A stretch of 64,000 nt of DNA, from positions 15,178,001 to 15,242,000 of the forward strand of contig CM072863.1 in NCBI GenBank assembly GCA_036937835.1, given 5' to 3'. The notes beneath the pieces were generated by a model. That model was not told the DNA's origin. It worked only from the letters and a program-made list of their open reading frames with translations, and ran no database searches. This DNA comes from Pampus argenteus (Eukaryota > Chordata > Actinopteri > Scombriformes > Stromateidae). This document shows, one piece after another, positions 1 through 11,800 of the stretch. A program made the translations under genes and the position numbers. Each line of letters opens with the position of its first letter. Within the stretch, counting starts at the first letter, position 1.

Positions 1-3000
1 GTTATTTTCCTAGTGCTTTTGAATTACTGTTACTGACACAGTATTGACAGTTTGATGGAGTTTGGTTTGCAGTTTGCAATGCCATGGGAATTCAGTGAAT
101 TCCAGTGTTGCAAGTGGGTGCAACTCTTTATTTTCTTTTAAATGAAAAATGTATTTTTCTGAGGTAAGTGTACTTTTACAGGCATGTTGTGTAGTTCTTT
201 AATCAGAGATGAGCCACCAAATCTATACTGCTGGATACAGACGTTATAATTCCAATTGTCTCTTAACAACATTCACTTAATCACCAAAACATCTTAAACA
301 AGGCCTTGTCCAGCATCGTCTTTATTTATAAGCTGCTGGCACATTCCTGCAACACTCTCCATAGTTTCTCATTTTCTCCCTTGAACAACAATTTGACATG
401 AATCTCATTAAAGCACATGCAGCGCAGTACAGAGGAGCCGAAATATCAGCGGTGAGCTCTATTATTATAATTTTTCAATCATAGTGAAGATTGATATGTT
501 GAAGAAAGCCATTTCTCCTTCTCCTTCTCCCCTTCAGGTCTGACTGACTCCTTGGGCCCATGAAGAGGCTGGGTGGCCCCTCATTAAGCACATTCTGGAT
601 TACAACTCCTGGCCAGGGCTATTTCCAACAACATGCTAGTGCATTGTAATGAGCCTCTCTGTGTGCTGCACAAACACACTCAATCCCCTACTTTAATCAC
701 AGAGGAGGAGATAGGCTACTCCTCAAGCCCTCAGCAGGAGCAGTGAAAGGAAAGGGGGATTTGCAAGTTCCCCCAACCTCTGATGACATATAATCTCCTT
801 GGGAGATGAGTGTTCTGTCTCAGAGCTCTGATTGACATGTCTAGCATTATGATAGAGTGAGTAAGGAGCAAAAGCTGGGAGAAATGCCACAGCCGGAAAA
901 AAATGAGGCTGAAATGGCTCACAGGGCGTACAGTGATCCTTCAGCTGTCTGGTCATCCTGTTGGCCGTGTAGCTGCAGATCATCTGTATGTCAAAAAGCT
1001 TAGAGGGAGATTCAGGACATTATGTACAGTTCATACGGTGTGTCACCTTCTGCATTTACTGCTTGATTACATTCATGACATTTGAATCATGTAGAATCTT
1101 TTCAAAATAATTATTAATAATAATAACTATTATTATTACCATTGGTTATTTGTAAATACCTATGTTTTATACTTGGAAGTGCTTCCCGATAGAAATACAA
1201 CATACAACACACTGCAATGAAAAGTCTGTAAATGCAATAAAGCCTCATAGTTCACAATTTATTGGATCAAACCACAAATACAATGTGAACATATTTAAAT
1301 TCAATACACTCCACATTCAAACTCAAATTATAAACTGTTTTTTAGTGCCTGCAGGCACAGTAACTGCAGGCTGTCATGAGACAAGTGAGTGCTTCCCAGG
1401 ACCTGAACAAATTGCCAAACAACAGCACTCTAGCATCCCTGCTAAATGCCAGGATGAGACAAATGTGCAGTATACGAGTCAAGTAACAACACGTATCATC
1501 ATCAGCACAGCACAACCAAGTCAGGAAACATGGTTGGTAATTGTCATTGCTGTATAAAACAATATTATGAAACCATCTACATGACTAGTCTTAAAAAAGA
1601 GCACATAAAATACCTGAGAATAAAAGAGAGAAAGAAAAGGTTCCCATCCATCTCTTCATGAGCATTTTCAATTACAACATGAAAAAAAAAAAGTATGTTG
1701 TGACAATGTTGTTTCTTCTTATTTAAACACAACATGTATGTTTTGCTGTTGTGCTGTCACATGCCTCCACTCAATCAGAAACACCAAAACATGCATGAAA
1801 AAGACACACTGAGCAACGGGGAACCTCAAAGTCCCCATGTCAAGTCTAGGTCTAAAACACCACATGGAGAAAAAGAGATAAATGTCATCTTAATTAGTAT
1901 ATTTACTCAAGTGCGTCATACACAGGTCTCCTGTATGTATGTGTCATGTATGGGAACATTTCTCTGTTGTTACACTATCAAGGAGGGTGTCAAATTCTGC
2001 CTAGGCCCTAAAAAGAGGCTTGGGCCCTGATGCGTAGTTTCCACAATTGAAATTGCCTTTCTATTATACATTATTTATAAAGCTCTCTAAAAAAGGCTCC
2101 TATGGCTGATTTACTGAAGGAAAAATATCGGCAGGTTTTGCTACAAGAAATAATGTAAATAGATGACTCTTACGGTTACGCAATTCTGGATGTCAAAAAC
2201 ACTGACATCAGAGAGTATCTATGGAGAGATCCCTGCCTCTGAAATTTCACTGTAACAGAAATATAAATACTTTAAAATTTCTAAAAGAATATCTTACTGT
2301 TTGGGCCTCTATGTTCTAGAATTCTGAATTAATCAGAAACAACGGCATTCTGCTTGACTCGCTTTGGTTTCGAGAGCCTGTTTGGACAGACGAGAAGCAG
2401 AACACAGTTGACTTTTGAAATGAGCCATTGTGAAAACACATGCTGTAGGCATTTATTGTGATAGAGGACCTGTAGCTGTCTCTGGGAGGTTGAAGAGAGG
2501 AATGGCAGCAGCAATGACTGATGTTTGAATATACTGTCATGTGTACAGCAGTGGGCAAAAAGGCCATCCTGATCTCTGCTGTAAGCTGCTTCGACAGTTT
2601 ATCCAACTGGCAGAGGCATACAGCAACGTGCAGTGTGGTCATTTTTCATCACACTGATTCATCCGTGGTGATGTGAGATGATGTCCCCATAACACTGGCC
2701 TTACTGGCACAATGTTTGGTGGAATAATAAATGGTGCCATCAATAAGTGGCTGGTGGATGTAGAAAAGCAAGAATAATAGTAGTTTTATTAAAACAATAA
2801 ATCCAACTACTCGCTCATGGTAGAAAAAATATCAAAAAACAGAGAGGGAACGTGCTCATATCCGTTGCCAGTCTGCTCTTCAGTTGACAACAGCGTTTGA
2901 GTTCATTTACAGCTTGTTATGATACGGCTGAGGGGTGTAGGTTTTGTGTGTTGAGAGGGGTCAATATAATCTGTCTTTCAAACAGGGAATGACATGCAGA

Positions 3001-3647
3001 GGGGAATGGGGGAGAGCAAGCAGAAGAAGGGTATGCACCCTGCCTAACTGGTGGCTGTATTTCATTCCACACAGGCAGCACTAGTGATGGATTGATGCCA
3101 GCTGGAGAGAGGCAGTCCGGCATCAATTAAGGTGAGTTCATGAAACTGAGTTAAAACCAGGGGGTTGCCTCTTATTTTTATTTTTTTTCCCAGACGGGTA
3201 ATTTGATCAAATCTGTGTTCACCCTCAAACCCCAAAGACCTAATGGGCGATAATGGATTGCAATTGCATTACTTTGTGGTGACACAAACATATGCGTTGC
3301 AAAGGTTAACATTCCAAGTCATTATGAATTTCTAGTCCATTACTGAAAGTCACTGAACCCTAAAGAGACCCTGATATATTTACTTGCTCAGTAATGATAA
3401 TATGAAGTAAATATGGGAGTATGTGTAGCATGATGAAAAAAAATATATGAAGCAGAATCAGCTGTTTCTGTCACTTCTCTGTTCCACTCACGTTCCCTTT
3501 GCCCTCTGATCAGAAGATAACATTTTGATTGACATTTTTGAAGGTCATTGGTTAATTATCAGTAACTCTTCACCTTTAATTACGCATCAGTGGTATTATG
3601 TACATGCTTATTTGATCAAGACCCCAATCGGTTAGACAACATTTCTT

Positions 3648-3666
3648 ATGCAAATTGGGCAACAAT
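3648..3666 (+). promoter_or_regulatory. Possible POU (octamer) plus SOX site pair
   Basis: A perfect octamer ATGCAAAT (3648-3655) is followed five bases later by AACAAT (3661-3666), a SOX-type core. POU and SOX factors often bind composite sites in vertebrate enhancers. The spacing is wider than in the classic Oct4/Sox2 element. Sites this short occur by chance, so this is only a candidate inside a stretch that otherwise looks non-repetitive. Confidence 0.25.
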
Positions 3667-3891
3667 TATCTTCCCCATCAATGATGGAGGAGGCAGGATT
3701 TGTTTGTTCCCACCGACATTGTTTGTGATATTGAGCGTGTCATTAAGGCCTTCCCTGCAAAGATGGTGTCAGGGTGAACATCCTTTCACCCCCTGCCCTA
3801 TACAGAGCGCTCAACAGAACAAAGCCACTGCAAACCTGACCTTAGCCACTTTAACAGAGGAAAGCATGTATTCATGTGCATGCACTTGTAC

Positions 3892-3913
3892 TATATATAT
3901 ATATATATATATA
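3892..3913. repeat. (TA)n microsatellite
   Basis: About eleven uninterrupted TA units. Confidence 0.95.
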
Positions 3914-4186
3914 ATAATTTCCAATTGCAAAGAGCTGTACTTGATGTTTTCTTCATCATAGAATAATTAATAGAAAATCAACTGAAAGTGGCAATTAATT
4001 TTATAAAAATACTGTAATATAGTTGGATGTTATAATATGCCTCAGAGTTGCTGTTTGAATGTGAGTGTTGAAGACATTTCTATTAATTCCAATAGCACAA
4101 TGAAAGCTTCAAAAGAATTATGAACAATTACATTGTGCAGTTTGACAGAAGCTGAGGCTCCTGCACCATTCACGATTGACATTCCT

Positions 4187-4191
<5 letters not shown>

Positions 4192-4227
<36 letters not shown>
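4192..4227. repeat. (TA)n microsatellite
   Basis: About eighteen uninterrupted TA units directly after a T-run. Confidence 0.95.
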
Positions 4228-4233
<6 letters not shown>

Positions 4234-4914
4234 TACCTACATCGCAGCTATTTTTTTTCCAATATGGAAGAAAATTGCACAGTGTTCAGTTAGCAGTTAA
4301 AGTGTAGTATTGTCTTGATAATGATAATAAAATACACTGTCTGTCTCCCACAGGCTGGATGTGGATGGATAATTATAAATGCCAGTGTAAAAGCCTACAG
4401 AGCTCGCCAAGTTCATGAGAGTTCAGTGAACTCTCAGCAGAGCCAGAGCGACTCACATTCTGCTCTGAATATAGAAATGTTAATTCATGCTGCAGGGAAT
4501 CCAGAATTGGGTGAGAGAGCAGTAGTATTATCGTCCCTTTCCCTCTCTCTCTTTCTTCTTCATCTCACTGTCTCTCTCCAGCTCAGTAACTGACCGTGTG
4601 CACTCCTAACATGTTAGTTTGTGTTTATCCTCCTTGCCTGCCACTGACCCAATCCACTCCCCCTCTCTCTGACCGCTGGCCAGGCTGATGAACTAGAGCC
4701 CCTCGAGCCCTTACAGTCAACAATCCACAAAAATCCATATAATTTACTGAACATACCCATATACTGCACCAGTAAATGGCCCAGCATCTTGGCAGAGTAG
4801 CGGGGTCCAGAAATGCAGGCAGTGGTTGTCAAAAGTCATTAAGATGCAGTGGGAGACATATCCTAATTGGGAATTAAAAGGGGGAAAAAAAGGAATACTG
4901 ATATAGAGTTTTGT

Positions 4915-4960
4915 AAGGCTTGTAGATACACACACAGAATAGTGTGTATCTACAAGCCTT
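4915..4960. repeat. Perfect 19-bp inverted repeat (hairpin)
   Basis: The arm AAGGCTTGTAGATACACAC (4915-4933) is repeated as its exact reverse complement at 4942-4960, leaving an 8-base loop. The stem has no mismatch and pairing stops abruptly outside it. Nothing around it identifies a known element. It could be a young fold-back duplication or a small transposon-derived palindrome. The stem is short for a microRNA precursor. Confidence 0.85.
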
Positions 4961-5843
4961 GAGCTTTGCCATGAGTCAATGAGACATTTTACTCATTAGT
5001 GGAGTAAGTAGTACAGTATGTTTCCATTTGCAAGTCAAATAGCACATATGTATAATGTACTGTCTGCAATATTTTCTTTCTTTTTTTTTTTTTTTAAAAC
5101 AAAACTTTGAGCATTTTAACTGTTTCAAGTTTTTATCTGATCGCGTCAATCCTCCAACACCACACAATCGAATTTGTATTACAGTAAAGATTTGTATTGG
5201 TAAAAGTTTGCATCATACCAAGATCAAGTCAGCACTTGAGTTATAAATTTATAAACTTGGATTACAGGAAACTCCAACTGTACCTTCTCATACCTCCATA
5301 CACATACACACTCATATAGTATGTGACATGTGAGCATAAAGGACTCAACTCAATCCCTCTGGAAAATTGCAACGCTCTAAACGTCAGAGAAAGTGAATTT
5401 CATGGTTAACTGTCTGCCAATCTCACACTTCTTCTCCCTTCATGCTGCTTTTCAAGAGTGATTGATAGGATTCAAGTCATCCATCCTGGGACTATATACG
5501 CATGTCCTCTGTGGGTTACATTCATTTTTGCTGCAATTACTACATAGGGCAAGGTCATGTACATTTAATCAAACATGTATGTAAACACCAAAACAATACC
5601 TTTATGTCATAGTTGCACCTGTACCCATCAAAGAATATCACAATAACAATTATTACAAAAGGTGCCAGTGAAGGCGTGCGTGTGTGTGTGCGTGTGTCAA
5701 AACATGAGTTCACTTATCTCCTGTGTATCTGCACAACCTACATATAGTTGTCTGAACGCACATGCCTGCAGTCTTGGGTGGTTGGAAAAAAAGCAATTAT
5801 GTTGTGCTGTTGCTGAACATAGATAGTCTTTGGTGTCTTTCAG

Positions 5844-5977
5844 GATGAGATCCATTCTTAGTTTATATCCCTATGGCAAGTTGGAGGAGTTGAGTATGAA
5901 CACTATGCATAATGCCCAACGGAGCTGCACTAACTGTGGAAGTGACAAAGTGTTGAATCTGCAGTTGTCTGACAAAG
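5844..5977 (+). CDS. Possible internal coding exon, function unknown
   Basis: A 134-bp segment sits between a good 3' splice site (branch-like TGCTGAAC, then a T-rich run ending TTTCAG) and a donor AAAG/GTAATC. One of three frames is open throughout and reads about 44 residues (MRSILSLYPYGKLEELSMNT, then a CTNCGSDK stretch); the other two contain stops. The frame begins one base into the segment and ends with one base left over. I do not recognise the peptide. The window has no other exon of matching phase that would make a gene convincing, so chance remains quite possible. Confidence 0.25.
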
Positions 5978-6158
5978 GTAATCGGCTCTCTGTTGCTGTG
6001 CCTGTGCAAGGCTAGTAAACGTGTTAGTGTGTGTGCGTGTGTTTGTTTGAGGGGGGTGGAGACTGTTGCTGAAATGTACACAGGTGCCTTTGTTTAATAG
6101 CTTAAATGCATTATTGGAGCGGTATAGAAGGAGAATTAATGAATAGATTTCCATCTCA

Positions 6159-6172
6159 GTGCCATCTAGTGT
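6159..6172 (-). promoter_or_regulatory. CTCF-like motif
   Basis: Read on the minus strand, ACACTAGATGGCAC matches 13 of 14 positions of the vertebrate CTCF core CCASYAGRKGGCRS. The same CTAGATGGC core occurs in some fish interspersed repeats, so it may be repeat-derived and unbound. Confidence 0.3.
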
Positions 6173-6197
6173 CTCATTTAGCTTGATCCTAGGCCTC

Positions 6198-6260
6198 TTT
6201 CTCTCTCTCTCTCTCTCACACACACATGCGCGCCCACACACGCACATGCGCACACACCCA
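6198..6260. repeat. (TC)n(CA)n compound microsatellite
   Basis: A (TC) run passes into interrupted CA/CG-containing dinucleotides. Confidence 0.9.
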
Positions 6261-6971
6261 CAAGACAAACATAAAGAGAGCATTACTTCAAAAGGTATTC
6301 CATCTGAAAGCACTTAGTAAATATGTATAACCATAGAGGATATTACAGCAAATGTAATTTGTTAATCCACTGATACTTCTCACACACATAATCATTGTTG
6401 ATGTACTTATATTCAAAGAAGCATTACTTAAAAATACACATAATACTGGCTGATATATGTGTAGTAATTAATTCATCCTGCTTACACACAAGGCTCGATT
6501 CAATACTCATTATAAAAGTTGAATGTTCAGTCAAACACTATTAGTGCATTATGTTATTTTCCATAGTTAAAAATTATTTGTTGAACTATAGCCTTTTGGG
6601 AGCAGAAGAAGAAAAACAGCAACTAGGTGAAGTTCAACTGCTGATGCAAGTTATGTGCTCAACAGCTCCAGAGCAGCTACTAAGCAGATCTAACGGTGAG
6701 ATGCATTTAGTAAAACTTTAAACCACAGCTTTTAAGCCAACATAGATAAGAAGTTCAGTATCTAACATTAGTAAATAGCTCTCAGTAGTGCTGGTACAAA
6801 AACACTCCCACATTCACTATTTGCTATATAATAAACACTTTGTAGTTTACTCCGCAGTGAGCAGTCCTTTAGGATTTTGGACACTCATGAATCATTAGCC
6901 TATAATATTACATCACTACTGCCAGGTGTAGTGGACACAAAGAGGAAGAGGACATTAAACAGACAGATATT

Positions 6972-7054
6972 TTTTGTACATACTGTATATACTGTATATA
7001 AAATATAACTTTTTCCAAAAAAAGTTATGTTATATATGTACAGTATGTACAAAA
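6972..7054. repeat. 83-base imperfect inverted repeat (hairpin)
   Basis: TTTTGTACATACTGTA (6972-6987) pairs perfectly with TACAGTATGTACAAAA (7039-7054). The inner AACTTTTT/AAAAAGTT segment also pairs, with an asymmetric internal loop between the two and a loop of only a few bases. The size and shape suit either a small palindromic MITE or a precursor-like RNA hairpin. There is no target-site duplication I can point to and no known microRNA that I recognise. Confidence 0.7.
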
Positions 7055-7406
7055 GAAGGCTTATCATCATAATGGCATTTGTGTTTAGGTTATCAACCAT
7101 ATTAAGTAGTGGCAATCTAAACATCTTGTAAAACTGAAGGGCAGGAACCGAATGATCATCTCTTTGGCGTTCTTCTCATCTGCTTAAGATCTCTACATAG
7201 CCATAGCGTATGTACTCATCCTCTACAATCTTCTGTATCTCATGTTGCTTTAATCCCCTCTTCCTTTTGCTGTTTTCCATGTGCTTTCTCAGTCTCTTCT
7301 CTCACTCCTCCTTCTCTCTTTCTCTCTCTCTCTAAATCCCTTTGTCCTCTGTTGTCAACCTTCCCCTGAGACAGTGTTGTCACTTCTCTTTAGTCTGGCT
7401 ACTCAC

Positions 7407-7457
7407 CGAGGTTGCACAGCTGTAATAGTTTTAGATTCCAGCTAAACCTTTGGCTAA
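7407..7457 (-). CDS. Possible 51-bp exon, minus strand, function unknown
   Basis: Read on the minus strand, a pyrimidine-rich run (CCTCTCGTTCTCACCCC, then TTCTTCC) ends in GAATGCAG, followed by 51 bases and a consensus donor GTGAGT. One frame is open, in phase 1 at both ends, and reads SQRFSWNLKLLQLCNL; the other two have stops. The splice signals are strong but the segment is short, and the other exon candidates lie on the opposite strand. Confidence 0.18.
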
Positions 7458-8816
7458 CTGCATTCGGGGAAGAAGGGGTGAGAACGAGAGGGGCAAGTGG
7501 AGAAATAAGTGTGTGTTTGAAGGCAATTAATGACTTTGAGGACAAACCTCTGTTTTCTGTCTCTGGGTTATGAATTTTCTTCCTCGACACCCCTTTTCCA
7601 ACTTATTTTCCTCCTCTTATTTTGTATTTTAAGCAGTTCCTACAGGGACAGGGATGTGTTTGTAGGGTTTGTCTTTTTTTTTTTCTTTGTCTTATCAAAG
7701 AAATGTATTAACGGCACATTGGTATTGCTGCCTTTTCCCCCTCTTCCCATTTCACACAATATTTCCTGTGACAGTGTGGGCCCTCTTACGATGTTGCTTT
7801 CGGACATGGTGACTGATGAAACAGCCAAGTCTGAATCACTGGCTTTGGGCTTCAGGCTGTGTGGGTGGTGAGCTGTAGAAGGTTACAATGTCAAAGGCAT
7901 TACAATACAAAAGTGCTTTTAATACGAGTCTGTTCATGACATCTGTGCCCCTCACATGGCAGCGAAAATCCATCAGTTACTATATTTAATGAGCTTTTGA
8001 TTGAAAATGACTTTTTTCCAACAGATTATACTAAAAACACAAAAAAACTAAAACAAATACAACATAACTTAAGAGTAACCAAAAACTTATTTAATCATCA
8101 CATCAGTTCAGTATATTTGCGTAATTGTTATTACATTATTATAATTCAGGTAAAGGTCTTAATAAATGCTGCCCCAAAGGAAGAAGTAATGCTAGGATAA
8201 TATGCTGTAATGTAATGCCTTAAACTCAATGCACTCAGGGGTTTCATTAAGGTCAAAACAAATGCTTTTTTTATTTTTAATTCTTGGTTTATTTTTCTCT
8301 TGTCTCCACACTTTTGGAAGACATGTTTTCTTTGTAAAACAGGAGCAGGCTATATTTCGTAAGCAATGTGTGATGGCTCGGTTTATAAAAGGTCCATCAA
8401 GCAATCATTAGTTTGTAGTGATCTGAGACAGAGCCATGCTCCTGAGCAAAATATATTTTTGACCTCCAGTAAGTCATTTTAACACTTGGTCGAAATTTGC
8501 AAGATGCATTTTCATATTTCCTCCACTCTGCGGTGCATGTCATTCATTAAACCCAGCAAAGCTGTTCTGAAAAGTCAGCCAATTTTACCCTGCAGATGTA
8601 AAAATAGGAAGAAGTGAGGTGATTTTTTTATTTTATTATTATTATTATTTCAGACAAGACAGAATCTTTGCTTTATAATCCCCTGAGCTCATGGAAAGGT
8701 TTGAGACCTTGCTAAGCCTGTAATCTCTGCCTCCCACAACTTCACAAAAGTCAATATGAAAGACCAATTACCAGTATAAATACTACATATTTCCGGTCTT
8801 GGAGATAAAAAAAAGT

Positions 8817-8818
<2 letters not shown>

Positions 8819-8862
<44 letters not shown>
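8819..8862. repeat. (TG)n microsatellite
   Basis: About 21 uninterrupted TG units. Confidence 0.95.
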
Positions 8863-8865
<3 letters not shown>

Positions 8866-8866
<1 letters not shown>

Positions 8867-8880
8867 GGTTAGGGTTAGGG
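8866..8880 (+). repeat. Short telomere-like tract
   Basis: GGGTTAGGGTTAGGG directly follows the (TG)n tract. Two and a half units only; short interstitial TTAGGG runs are common in vertebrate genomes. Confidence 0.7.
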
Positions 8881-11800
8881 ATTTCCAAAAATTTATAGAG
8901 GAATCTATCTGCTCAGATGTGAATAGGTCTGCACTTCATGTAGATGCAGATGAAGTTATGCTTTATCTGTGTCTAGTATTCATTCATGCATGCTATGCTA
9001 CACGAGTATATTCTTATCTTCAAATAAAAAATGGACCACAGTTTTAAAGGCAGTACATTAATTTTCAGGCTTCCAGAACTCATAGAAATCAGATCAGATC
9101 ATCTCCCTAAACACCTCTTAGAGTTAGTCATTTTTGTCTGCTTGCATTTCCTTTGTCTCTGTGGACACCCTAACCCTGTCTGTTTAATTAAGCAACGTTA
9201 GTCTCAAAATTCATCTGGGAGCCTTCATTAAACTCTTTCCACTATGCAATTTCTACACCACTTACTACAAGGGCTCTTTAAGTACAGGCTAGCTGGTTGC
9301 TCTCTACAACAGTTGTGTGCAGAGGGGGGGGGGGCTCAGAGGTAAAATCAAATCAATACCCACAGGCGAGGGGAGCTAACAAGGTCTATCTAGTGTTGTG
9401 CTCTGCGTCTAAGTAATGTCAGGGGACAAACGTGCAGGTTCTCACAGTTAGCCTATCACATGTCTAATGGAGTAGTACTGTGTGTGCGTGTGTGTGTGCG
9501 TGCATGCGTTGGATTGTAAAGTGATGACTTCATCCACTTCAAACTTTACAAGCATAAAGAGCCCACCAATGTAGTCAGTCACTGTAAAGTTTGACTATGC
9601 TGAAAATTGCTCTGTATGGATAAAGCATTTTTTTTCAGATTCAAACCAAATTCAACAATAGTGCCTATTTTTTTTATCATGGCAAGTATAAAAACAAACC
9701 CTTTGCAATATATTTCATTTTTTCTTCTCTATTACGTACCATAAAGATAAAGAAATATATAGGCTTTGTATCAAAAGTGTATAGAAAGACTATAGTGGGT
9801 CAACAAAGGAAAGACAAATGCCTTCCCAGCAGGTCAAACTGTCCTCTGATCACGTTGATGGAAGCACATCAACAGTGTTGATTTAGTGTCTGTCCCTCAG
9901 TGATTCTATTAGTGTCTGAGTCAATGCAGTGGCACATCAAACTCGTGTTAGCTTGGTTAGCATTTCCTGATTGAAGGGTATGGCGATTGCTTGTGCTCTT
10001 TAATTGGTATGGCTTGTGTTCCTGTCATTGTTAATAAGAGTAGAAAAGAGTGTGTTCACTTCAGAGAGGTACTAGTCACCTTTTGATTCTTTTGTTTACG
10101 CCCTCTGTGTCCTGGCACAATTATTTGGCTTCACTTTAGTCCCTCAGTTTATCGAAAAGGATGGAAATTGCAGAGCTCTTTAAAAAACACCTCTTAGGTG
10201 AACACGATTTAATGGACTGTATCAGGAGACATTGAAGTTCAATGCTGACTTGGATTCTTGTATTACAGATTATGTTTGTGCTAAATTGTGATGTAGATGT
10301 AGTGCAATGAGGAAAATACACTTGTATATAAAACAGCTTTCTATGTCTACAATTACTGTATGATACTTTTTTGTGACTAGCTCGTGTATTATATGATGTG
10401 AAAGACTTTGCGACACACTCTTCTATCATTCATTTTAATTAATGTTTCAGGTCTTTCCAGTGGCTGCTGTTATTTAAGCCATTCTGTGTTCCAGAGCAAC
10501 AACTCCTCTCCTACTTAATTGCTTTGTTTAACTAAGTGGCAATCAATCATACCATTCACTAGTTACCTGTCATACTATCTAGCTATGAAACAGATGAGGG
10601 ACACCATTCCATCTTTTCTTTCCACCTTTTCCCCTGCCGCAACTATATTTTACAGTCAGTGGAGAAAAGAAAATGTGAGAATTTTTAAAATCTGTCAATC
10701 TTCATCGTGTGCTTTTTCATTATTCACTCTCACATAATTGATCATTCACAGTGAACTGAACATTACTGAATAATCAGAATCATTTTGGTACAACATATAT
10801 GCAGATAGTAAACCAGTATTCACTGACAGATGTCAAAAATGATATTTGTTATGCCTTCATGCATTCATGTTGTATATAAAATCAGTTCTCCAGAAAAAGG
10901 GACATCTTTCTATCTCACTATATCAATTAAGGATAATGTTATGTTATGTGTGCATTATCAGTAAAATACAATAGAGGTGAGTTCCTTTTGATAATCCCTG
11001 ATAGCATACAGTACCTGAAAGGACAGCAGGAGGATGTGTTTCAGGGAAGGTTTTTGGGAACTTTATCATTTGATTAATGGAGCATTGATATGCATAGCTT
11101 ATGAAATGAAAGGCTGGGAAATTGCTTTCCTATCTTGATGGGCTGATAATGTGAATGGGATGGGGGACTTGCCTAGCTCAGTCAACAGCACCTGTCATTA
11201 CACCTTTGGTCCCTATCAGCCCAGCGATCTGTCTTCTCCTGGTTTGCTTCAGAGGGGTAATCTCACAAAGCAATTAGGACTTCCTCCTTCTCCCCACTGT
11301 ATTTAAATGGCAAATTATAATGTACCCTCCTCTCCAGCTGTGGTAGAAGCAATAGCTATAGTTGGATGTTTGCTCAAGGTGTTCAAAGAAAATGGCTCAT
11401 TAGTTTGGGATTTTGTAAGGTGAGATAGAAGCATGCTACATGCTTTACTGGAGTATCTAAACCTACAGTATTGTAAATCTCCCAAACATTTAAAAGTCTT
11501 AATAGCATGTATTAAAATTATTGTGTGCAGTTTTAAGGAAAAGTTCACCAAATCACTGAGAAATTAGTGCTGCATGTGAGCATGGGCACGTTACTATAAA
11601 CTGTCTTTCTTTAAGATATTTATGGCCTGTTGCTTCACTTAAAGTTACTATGAGGATCTTTTAAATAAACAAACAAAACTTTCCTCGCCAGAGACTGCAC
11701 TGGTTGCAGCACTGGTTATGTGTTTAAACAAACACTGGTTACATTTGCTTGATAAATGGTTAAATACACACTTTTTCTCTGCTAAATATCAGATCTATGA

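Larger units (their letters stand above)
1..5843. other. Noncoding AT-rich DNA
   Basis: No reading frame here looks like a real protein; the longest (131 codons, 1162-1557 on +) has no recognisable domain. The stretch holds scattered homopolymer runs, two (TA)n microsatellites, a perfect hairpin at 4915-4960 and a POU/SOX-like site pair near 3650. Segments at about 535-710 and 3490-3850 have a complex, non-repetitive composition with many TAAT/ATTA cores, as vertebrate conserved noncoding elements often do. That is a visual impression only. Confidence 0.6.
5978..8818. other. Noncoding DNA with microsatellites and one long hairpin
   Basis: No supported gene on the plus strand. The stretch contains a CTCF-like site (6159-6172), a (TC)n(CA)n tract, an 83-base fold-back at 6972-7054, T-rich and (CT)n runs near 7310-7335, and one possible minus-strand exon at 7407-7457. 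The remainder is ordinary AT-rich sequence. Confidence 0.6.

Noticed and set aside
1162..1557. 131-codon open frame on the plus strand
   Set aside because: No domain, no homology that I recognise, and a length reachable by chance in 64 kb.
3075..3131. A 57-bp segment between TTCATTCCACACAG and a GTGAGT donor
   Set aside because: All three frames contain a stop, so it is not a coding exon; a noncoding exon cannot be excluded.
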